Source of the DNA: an uncultured Porphyromonas sp.
GTDB taxonomy: Bacteria > Bacteroidota > Bacteroidia > Bacteroidales > Porphyromonadaceae
Assembly (NCBI RefSeq): GCF_938046015.1
Contig: NZ_CALIXW010000042.1
Coordinates: forward strand, 1-32,139
Length of the DNA stretch: 32,139 bases
Direction: 5' to 3'
The notes beneath the pieces are model-generated. The model was not told the origin of the DNA. It worked only from the letters and a program-made list of their open reading frames with translations, and made no database searches. Position numbers and translations under genes: made by a program. Below are positions 24,740 to 30,044 of this stretch, piece by piece (the stretch's first letter is position 1; each line of letters starts with the position of its first letter).

Positions 24740-25263
24740 TTCTGATAGTAGAATAAGTCTTGGTAGGTCCTCGTGTCCCAGTGCCAGCGGGGGAGGCGGG
24801 CCGTCTCGACGAAGCCTAGGTCCTTGACCAGCTGCCGTGAGTGGACGTTGTCACTGAGGATCTCGGCGTAGACCTGCTCACAGCGCAGCTGCTCGAAGGC
24901 GTAGGCGATGGCACAGCTCAGTGCCTCTCGGGCGTAGCCTCGTCCTCTATACTCTGGGGCTATGTATAGACCCAGAGCAAGGCGCCGATGGATGGCTGAG
25001 TAGTCGTAGAGCATCAGGTGCCCCACAGCTGTAGCGGGGGTGTCGATGAGCTCGATGACAAGGCCCATGCAGCCCGTCTCGAGGATGTGCTGCGTCGAGG
25101 AGGTGATGTAGCTCTGGATAAAGTCAGGGGAGAGGGGGTTGATCGTCTTGCTGGAGCTCCAGGCCATGGGGTCGTTCTCCCAGCGCATGAGGTCGGGGAG
25201 GTCGGCCTGCCCAAGGGCACGTAGGCGTACGTGCTGGCCCTTCAGACGATCTTGGTGTAGCAT
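24727..25263 (-). CDS. GNAT family N-acetyltransferase (RimJ/RimL-like)
   Basis: A 178-residue acetyl-CoA-dependent N-acetyltransferase. The acetyl-CoA-binding motif A is LYIAPEYRGRGYAREAL, with RGRGYA at 106-111. The C-terminal NVHSRQLVKDLGFVETARL is the common GNAT motif B region. The N-terminal RLRALGQADLPDLMRWEND resembles RimJ/RimL and spermidine acetyltransferase types; the substrate cannot be told. Its ATG overlaps the recR stop by one base (TGATG), and its end overlaps ligA, so it is translationally coupled between two DNA-repair genes. Confidence 0.9.
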   Translation of the reverse strand: MLHQDRLKGQHVRLRALGQADLPDLMRWENDPMAWSSSKTINPLSPDFIQSYITSSTQHILETGCMGLVIELIDTPATAVGHLMLYDYSAIHRRLALGLYIAPEYRGRGYAREALSCAIAYAFEQLRCEQVYAEILSDNVHSRQLVKDLGFVETARLPRWHWDTRTYQDLFYYQKWNE

Positions 25264-25883
25264 CAGAACCTAATTGAATGGTCAAAGTCGGTGCGGCTCA
25301 GGATAGAGCGGCCCAAGGTGACCTCATCGGCATACTCGATCTCGTCCCCTATGGCGATGCCTCGGGCGATCACGGAGACCTGCACCTCGTAGCCCTGTAG
25401 GCTGCGGTGGATGAAGAAGTTTGTCGTGTCGCCCTCCATCGTCGTCCCTAGGGCTAGAATGACCTCGCGGACTTCGCCCGAGGCTACGCGTGCGATCAGT
25501 TCGTCTATGCGCAGATCCTCTGGCCCGATGCCGTCAATGGGGGAAATGACCCCGCCGAGGACGTGGTAGAGCCCGCGGTACTGCCCCGTGTTCTCGATAG
25601 CGAGGACGTCGCCCACGTGCTGCACGACGCAGACGGTAGAGCGGTCGCGCGTCGGGCTAGAGCAGATGGGGCATAGCTCGGTATCGCTGATGTTGTAGCA
25701 CTCCCTGCAGTAGATGATGCCGTCACGCATCGCTACGATCGAGTCAGCTAGGCTGTGCGCCATCCCCTCGGGCTGAGCCAGGAGGTGCAGCGCTAGGCGT
25801 AGCGCGCTCTTGCGTCCTATCCCCGGGAGGGAGGAGAGCTGCTCGACAGCACGCTCGACGAGCTTGGAGGGATAGGCTGTCAT
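25263..25883 (-). CDS. recR: Recombination mediator RecR
   Basis: Acts with RecO and RecF to load RecA at gaps. The 206-residue product has the helix-hairpin-helix LSSLPGIGRKSALRLALHLL (17-36), a Cys4 zinc finger (Cys59, Cys62, Cys71, Cys74) and a Toprim domain from about residue 82 (VCVVQHVGDVLAIENTGQYRG). It is the first gene of a minus-strand operon with the GNAT gene, ligA and the phosphate transporter. Only about 40 bp separate its ATG from the rng terminator hairpin, and I found no good TAnnTTTG box in that space, so partial read-through from rng is possible. Confidence 0.96.
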   Translation of the reverse strand: MTAYPSKLVERAVEQLSSLPGIGRKSALRLALHLLAQPEGMAHSLADSIVAMRDGIIYCRECYNISDTELCPICSSPTRDRSTVCVVQHVGDVLAIENTGQYRGLYHVLGGVISPIDGIGPEDLRIDELIARVASGEVREVILALGTTMEGDTTNFFIHRSLQGYEVQVSVIARGIAIGDEIEYADEVTLGRSILSRTDFDHSIRF

Positions 25884-25922
25884 GAGACTGAGGAGGCTGG
25901 GACTGTAGTGGGGGAGAAATAA

Positions 25923-25974
25923 AGAAGGCCTATAATCATCCTCCCTCCGAGGGGACGATGACTATAGACCTTCT
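25923..25974 (-). terminator. rng terminator
   Basis: A long interrupted inverted repeat: AGAAGG/CCTTCT, CTATA/TATAG and TCATC/GATGA arms with small mismatches, closed by CCTC/GAGG-type pairing. On the minus strand the stem starts 9 bp after the rng stop and is followed by TTATTTC. It resembles an intrinsic terminator. Confidence 0.8.
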
Positions 25975-25982
25975 GCGGAGCC

Positions 25983-27545
25983 TTATTCCTCTAGGCCCTC
26001 GAACTCGTTGCCCTCAGAGTCGAGGAACTTGTAGTCGAGGAAGCCGAGGCTCTCGTTAGGGGTAATACGGATACCACGGGCGATCTGTACCTTCCATCGG
26101 CGAGCGATAGACATCAGGAGGCCCTTGGTGAGGTATGCGGCCACGTAGGGATGTACGTGGACGTTGATATGAGTGATACCCAGTCGGAGGACTAGGTCTC
26201 GGAGCTTTTCTTCTAGCTGATCGGTGAAGAGGATGGAGGACTTCATCTTGCCCGTACCCAGACAGGTGGGGCAGGTCTCATCCGTATTGATCTGCGTGGC
26301 CTGACGGACACGCTGGCGCGTGATCTGCATGACGCCGAACTTGCTTAGCGGCAAGATGTTGTGGCGCGTGCGGTCCTTCTCCATGAGCTTGGTCATATGC
26401 TCAAAGAGCAGCTGCCTATTCTTCTGATCGTGCATGTCGATGAAGTCCACGACGATGATCCCGCCCATATCGCGCAGTCGTAGCTGGCGTGCGAGCTCCT
26501 CGGCAGCGATGAGGTTGACGTCGATGGCCGTCCCCTCCTGCTCGGTGCTCTTGCGGGAGCGATTGCCGCTATTGACGTCCACGACGAACATCGCCTCCGT
26601 CTGCTCGATGATGAGGTAGGCTCCGCTCTTGCAGGTGACGGTACGGCCAAAGGCAGACTTGATCTGCTTGGTCACGCCCTTCTCATCGAAGAGGGGCAGC
26701 TTGCCCGTGTAGTAGCGGACGATGTCCTCGCGGCCTGGGGCGATCTGGGCGACGTACTCTCGGATCTCCTCGTAGTAGGCCTTGTCGTTGACAATGATGC
26801 TCTGGAAGGAGGGGTTGAAGGTGTCGCGGAGGATCCCCAGCGCACGGCTGGACTCTTCGTAGACGATCTTGGGCGTCTTGGTGATCTTGGGCAGCTTCTG
26901 TATGCTCTCCTCCCAGCGGCGGATGAGGCGGCGTAGCTCTTGGTCGATCTCTGAGGCGCGCTTACCCTCTGCTGAGGTGCGTATGATGACGCTGAAGTTC
27001 TTAGGCTTCATGCTGAGCACGAGCTGCTTGAGACGCGTGCGTTCCTCGGGGGACTCGATCTTGGAGCTGACAGATACCTTGTCTGAGAAGGGGACGAGGA
27101 CGAGGTCTCGTCCTGCGATGGAGATCTCCGCCGAGAGGCGAGGCCCCTTAGTAGAGATGGGTTCCTTGACGACCTGCACGAGGACGTTCTGTCCCGCCTT
27201 GATGTAGTCTGCTATCTTGCCGTCCTTGGGGAGGTCGGGGAAGCTGGGGATCTTGTGTAGGGCAGGCACGCTCTTCGTCTTCTCGATCTGCTCGAGGAAG
27301 CGCTGCTGCGCCTGATAGATCATGCCGAGATCTAGGTAGTGAAGAAAAGCATCCTTCTTATATCCCACATCGACGAAGGCCGCATTGAGTCCAGGCATCA
27401 CCTTCTTGACCCGTCCGAGGTAGATATCCCCGACGGCAAAGGCTAGGTCTCTACGCTCTCTCTGCAGCTCCACGAGTTTCTGATCCTCGAGTAGAGCCAT
27501 AGAGATCTCACGAGCGGAGACGTCTACGATTAGTTCACTGGTCAC
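25983..27545 (-). CDS. rng: Ribonuclease E/G
   Basis: Endoribonuclease for rRNA maturation and mRNA decay. The 520 residues are RNase G-length without a long scaffold tail. It has the S1 domain (FAVGDIYLGRVKKVMPGLNAAF), the catalytic Asp323 in VDVNSGN and Asp367 in VVDFIDM, and the zinc-link CPTC (425-428). The start codon is GTG at 27545 (MTSELIVDVSAREISMALLE), the only non-ATG start I assign here; the N-terminus fits the family. It lies downstream of HU and the 30-residue basic protein. A 10-bp-stem hairpin between that small gene and the GTG may attenuate it or take part in autoregulation. pnp, a partner in RNA decay, lies 2.5 kb away. Confidence 0.96.
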   Translation of the reverse strand: MTSELIVDVSAREISMALLEDQKLVELQRERRDLAFAVGDIYLGRVKKVMPGLNAAFVDVGYKKDAFLHYLDLGMIYQAQQRFLEQIEKTKSVPALHKIPSFPDLPKDGKIADYIKAGQNVLVQVVKEPISTKGPRLSAEISIAGRDLVLVPFSDKVSVSSKIESPEERTRLKQLVLSMKPKNFSVIIRTSAEGKRASEIDQELRRLIRRWEESIQKLPKITKTPKIVYEESSRALGILRDTFNPSFQSIIVNDKAYYEEIREYVAQIAPGREDIVRYYTGKLPLFDEKGVTKQIKSAFGRTVTCKSGAYLIIEQTEAMFVVDVNSGNRSRKSTEQEGTAIDVNLIAAEELARQLRLRDMGGIIVVDFIDMHDQKNRQLLFEHMTKLMEKDRTRHNILPLSKFGVMQITRQRVRQATQINTDETCPTCLGTGKMKSSILFTDQLEEKLRDLVLRLGITHINVHVHPYVAAYLTKGLLMSIARRWKVQIARGIRITPNESLGFLDYKFLDSEGNEFEGLEE

Positions 27546-27594
27546 TGGCTGCGTCTGTTATAAATGGTGAGTAAGAGGGAGTGCTAAGAAGCGC

Positions 27595-27638
27595 ACGAGG
27601 GGACGGAGCGAGCTCGCAAGCTGATCCAGTCCCCTCGT
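27595..27638 (-). promoter_or_regulatory. Hairpin between the small basic protein gene and rng
   Basis: GTCCCCTCGT (27629-27638) and ACGAGGGGAC (27595-27604) pair perfectly over 10 bp around a 24-nt loop. On the minus strand it lies 9 bp after the small gene's stop and 50 bp before the rng start, with no U-tract after it. It may be a terminator, an attenuator, or an RNA-processing site in the rng leader. Confidence 0.6.
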
Positions 27639-27646
27639 ACAAGACA

Positions 27647-27739
27647 TTATTTCTTCTTCTTATGTCTGTTCTTCTTCAGTCTCTTCTTACGCTTGTGCGT
27701 AGCCATCTTATGGCGCTTTCTTTTCTTTCCGCTTGGCAT
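27647..27739 (-). CDS. 30-residue Lys/Arg-rich protein (AURKAIP1/COX24-type)
   Basis: A tiny gene of 30 codons with a TAA stop. The product starts MPSGKKRKRHKMATHKRKKR and ends NRHKKKK; 20 of its 30 residues are Lys, Arg or His. From memory this matches small Bacteroidetes proteins annotated with the AURKAIP1/COX24 C-terminal domain, related to mitochondrial ribosomal protein mS38, so a ribosomal-surface role is plausible but not shown here. It lies 50 bp after HU and about 100 bp before rng, in the same direction. The codons are dominated by AAG and AGA/CGT. It is easily missed because of its size. Confidence 0.75.
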   Translation of the reverse strand: MPSGKKRKRHKMATHKRKKRLKKNRHKKKK

Positions 27740-27789
27740 AGCTATTCTTATTATATGATTATGTGATGATCTGAGCTTGGTCTAGTGGG

Positions 27790-28062
27790 CTACTTTACCT
27801 TGGAGGCAAAGAGCTTGGAGGGCTTGAAGGCAGGGATACGGCGCTTGGGGATGATGATCGTAGTCTTCTGTGAGATGTTACGAGCCGTCTTCTCTGCACG
27901 CTCCTTGATGATGAAGCTACCGAAGCCACGGAGGTAGACATTCTCGCCACGCACTAGGGACTCCTTGACTGAGTCCATGAAGGCCTCTACAACAGCCAGC
28001 GTGGTCTCCTTATCTATACCTGTAGTCTTAGCGATGTCGCTCACCACTTCTGCTTTCGTCAT
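27790..28062 (-). CDS. HU family DNA-binding protein
   Basis: Nucleoid-associated protein that bends DNA as a dimer. The 90-residue product begins MTKAEVVSDIAKTTGIDKE and carries the GFGSF turn and a beta-arm with RNISQKTTIIIPKRRIPAFKPSK, all standard for HU/IHF. The length is exactly typical. It has a TATATTTG promoter box 48 bp upstream and heads the group HU - small basic protein - rng. I cannot tell HU from IHF-like specificity. No other nucleoid protein is encoded in this window. Confidence 0.96.
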   Translation of the reverse strand: MTKAEVVSDIAKTTGIDKETTLAVVEAFMDSVKESLVRGENVYLRGFGSFIIKERAEKTARNISQKTTIIIPKRRIPAFKPSKLFASKVK

Positions 28063-28109
28063 AGTCGATGGGTTGTTATATGATATGAATTCTTCCTTTT
28101 TTTGCCGTG

Positions 28110-28117
28110 CAAATATA
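28110..28117 (-). promoter_or_regulatory. HU promoter -7 box
   Basis: The minus strand reads TATATTTG, an exact consensus match. ATTG lies 19 bp upstream (28140-28137) as a weak -33 candidate. The box is flanked by the inverted pair GCCGT/ACGGC. Confidence 0.65.
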
Positions 28118-28151
28118 CGGCAATTCTTTGGATAGGCAATAGATAGCGGTA

Positions 28152-28177
28152 GGGGAGTGCTCTTAGGGGCACTCCCC
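28152..28177 (-). terminator. meaB terminator
   Basis: GGGGAGTGC (28152-28160) pairs perfectly with GCACTCCCC (28169-28177) around an 8-nt loop, 31 bp after the meaB stop on the minus strand. There is no clear U-tract. Confidence 0.65.
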
Positions 28178-28207
28178 GTCTCGTAGTGCTATATGCCTAG
28201 GCCGCTC

Positions 28208-29347
28208 CTAGCTGAGCTCCGTAGGTAGCTCTGTACGTGCACCGAGGGAGGCGAAGTAGCACTCCAGCAGTTGCTGTGCGCCGATGAAGGAAGATAGTTC
28301 GTCGCCCAGCACCTGCTGCTCGACCTGGGGACGCAGTGCCTGCACCTCTTTATTAAGGTAGAAGGAGCTACGCAGCGCCTCGTTGATACTCTCGTACATC
28401 CACCACTTGGCCTGACGCTGACGCTTCTCATGGAAGTAGCCCGAGTCCATGGCGAAGTGACGATACTCATCGATCATATCCCAGATCTCCTTGATGCCGA
28501 GAGCGTAGAAGCCCGAGTAGGTCAACACGCGTGGACGCCAGCCCGACTCCGTGGGCGGGAAGAGGTGCAGGGCGTTGCGGAAGTGTGTAGCCGCGAGGTT
28601 GGCCTTGTCGACGTTGTCTCCGTCGGCCTTGTTGATGACGATGGCATCGGCCATCTCCATGATGCCGCGCTTGATCCCCTGGAGCTCATCCCCCGTCCCA
28701 GCGAGCTGGATGAGGAGGAAGAAGTCTACCATCGAGTGTACGGCCGTCTCGCTCTGACCGACCCCGACGGTCTCTACAAAGATCGTGTCGAAGCCCGCGG
28801 CCTCGCATAGGATGATCGTCTCGCGGGTCTTGCGCGCCACGCCCCCCAGTGATCCAGCCGTGGGGCTCGGGCGGATGAAGGCGTTCTTCTCGCGGGAGAG
28901 CTGCTCCATGCGCGTCTTGTCGCCGAGGATACTCCCGCCCGAGCGCTCACTGCTGGGGTCGATGGCGAGGACCGCCAGGCGGCGTCCCTGCTTGACGAGA
29001 TGCATCCCGAAGCTGTCGATCGAGGTGCTCTTACCTGCCCCTGGCACCCCTGTGATGCCTATGCGCATGGACTTGCCCGAGTAGGGGAGGCAGCGCTCGA
29101 TGATCTGCTGTGCTATGGCCTGATGTTCGGGGCGGTTGCTCTCGACGAGGGTCACGGCCTGGCTGAGACAGGTGATATCCGACTGTAGGATACCCTCGAC
29201 ATACTCATCTACGGTATAGTTGCGTCGTGCGACGCGGCGTAGGTTGGGGTTGATCATGGGCTTGGCACTCACCCCCTCGTTGACCTTGAGCCCGAGGTAG
29301 GCGGGGTCGTTCTCAGGATGGTGCAGCCGTTCTTCGTTGATATCCAT
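28208..29347 (-). CDS. meaB: Methylmalonyl-CoA mutase-associated GTPase
   Basis: P-loop GTPase of the MeaB/ArgK (G3E) group that protects and reloads B12-dependent methylmalonyl-CoA mutase. The 379-residue product has Walker A GVPGAGKS (100-107), the family segment DPSSERSGGSILGDKTRM (about 130-147), ETVGVGQSE (switch II region) and the guanine-specificity NKADGDN. A ~90-residue N-terminal extension precedes the GTPase fold, and the C-terminal helices form the dimer arm. The mutase genes are not in the window. It is transcribed alone from a TATCTTTG promoter and ends at a hairpin. Confidence 0.95.
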   Translation of the reverse strand: MDINEERLHHPENDPAYLGLKVNEGVSAKPMINPNLRRVARRNYTVDEYVEGILQSDITCLSQAVTLVESNRPEHQAIAQQIIERCLPYSGKSMRIGITGVPGAGKSTSIDSFGMHLVKQGRRLAVLAIDPSSERSGGSILGDKTRMEQLSREKNAFIRPSPTAGSLGGVARKTRETIILCEAAGFDTIFVETVGVGQSETAVHSMVDFFLLIQLAGTGDELQGIKRGIMEMADAIVINKADGDNVDKANLAATHFRNALHLFPPTESGWRPRVLTYSGFYALGIKEIWDMIDEYRHFAMDSGYFHEKRQRQAKWWMYESINEALRSSFYLNKEVQALRPQVEQQVLGDELSSFIGAQQLLECYFASLGARTELPTELS

Positions 29348-29415
29348 AGGGCGCTCTATAGCTTTTGTGATGTGTGACTGATGTATATGCGAACTGTATC
29401 CAGTTCCCTCTCCAT

Positions 29416-29423
29416 CAAAGATA
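29416..29423 (-). promoter_or_regulatory. meaB promoter -7 box
   Basis: The minus strand reads TATCTTTG, an exact TAnnTTTG match, 68 bp upstream of the meaB ATG. No clear -33 TTTG is seen. Confidence 0.6.
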
Positions 29424-29484
29424 AGGAAAAGCCTTGAGTCCTTGTGCGGCTGCCTTCTCAGCTCGCTGCGGCATATGCGCGCGC

Positions 29485-29522
29485 TACCTTAATATGGGTA
29501 TGGCGCTACCTTATTATATAGG
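29485..29522 (+). repeat. Pair of AT-rich units with 22-bp spacing
   Basis: TACCTTAATATGGGTA (29485-29500) and TACCTTATTATATAGG (29507-29522) are separated by the 6-bp spacer TGGCGC, the same 16+6 frame as the other arrays. The second lies within the hairpin-forming CTACCTTATTATATAGGTAG (29506-29525). Confidence 0.7.
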
Positions 29523-29600
29523 TAGGACTTAGGGCTTAGCGCCCGAGTTGGGGAGCTCCGAGCTGCGTCCTAGGATAAGCCAAGCTAAGGTGGGCGGCTC

Positions 29601-29682
29601 TGAGGGATATCAGTCAGTCTGCTGAGAGACGTCAGTCAGCACGCTCATGGATATCGGTCAGCTCCTTGAGGGATATCGCTTG
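29601..29682 (+). repeat. Four-unit 22-bp palindrome array (copy E)
   Basis: Units begin at 29601, 29623, 29645 and 29667: TGAGGGATATCAGTCA, TGAGAGACGTCAGTCA, TCATGGATATCGGTCA, TGAGGGATATCGCTTG. Spacers are GTCTGC, GCACGC and GCTCCT. Centres are ATAT, ACGT, ATAT, ATAT. Third-unit ends and spacers resemble copy D more than the others. The array is 78 bp from the AT-rich pair and about 310 bp upstream of the pnp promoter box. Confidence 0.9.
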
Positions 29683-29738
29683 AGAACCCTCTACCAAGGG
29701 GGGGGCGCTTCGCAGGTCACGGGAGCGGACTATTGCGT

Positions 29739-29878
29739 GCAAAGTCCCCTGGGAGCTTCTCCCAGGTCGTCGTTGCGTAGTAAGGAGGGTGAGGACTTTG
29801 CTCCCACTATTTGGGGCTTGGTCCTCACCCTTTGTAGTTCGCTCGTTCGCTTGCCCTTAGCCCTAGAGCTGGGAGAAG
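29739..29878 (+). ncRNA. Candidate structured RNA with mutually exclusive stems
   Basis: Four inverted-repeat pairings occur. GCAAAGTCC (29739-29747) can pair with GGACTTTGC (29793-29801). CCTGGGAG (29748-29755) pairs with CTCCCAGG (29759-29766) around a CTT loop. GGGTGAGGAC (29787-29796) pairs with GTCCTCACCC (29821-29830). CTTCTCCCAG (29756-29765) can also pair with CTGGGAGAAG (29869-29878). The first and third compete for GGAC, and the second and fourth compete as well. No known family was recognised. It lies upstream of the predicted pnp start site, so it would need its own transcript. The strand is a guess. Confidence 0.35.
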
Positions 29879-29994
29879 GGAGGGTGCCCTTGAGGCCTCG
29901 CTGGTAGGGGCGTTCTGAGTCTCCATAAAGCTCCTTTGTGAGCCTAATTAGTCTGATCTATGAGGGGGTGTAGGGCGAATAGCGTTAATTTGAC

Positions 29995-30002
29995 TACCTT
30001 TG
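29995..30002 (+). promoter_or_regulatory. pnp promoter -7 box
   Basis: TACCTTTG exactly fits TAnnTTTG, 42 bp before the pnp ATG. No clear TTTG at the -33 distance is visible. Confidence 0.6.
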
Positions 30003-30044
30003 TCCCCGACTTTTCAAGGACTATATCATTCAAGTAAGTATAAA

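Larger units (their letters stand above)
29348..30044. other. Divergent intergenic region between meaB and pnp
   Basis: The largest gap (697 bp) has no convincing gene; an 87-codon frame near 29647 shows no protein-like features and overlaps inverted repeats. It contains the meaB promoter box, the AT-rich pair (29485-29522), a palindrome array (29601-29682), a block of competing inverted repeats (29739-29878) and the pnp promoter box (29995-30002). Confidence 0.75.

Noticed and set aside
29647..29907. Short plus-strand gene of 86 codons between meaB and pnp
   Set aside because: It starts inside a palindrome array and runs through inverted repeats; its translation resembles no family and has no promoter or start context.
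29690..29910. RNase P RNA or tmRNA
   Set aside because: None of the conserved core motifs or a tRNA-like end with a T-loop was found, despite strong inverted repeats.
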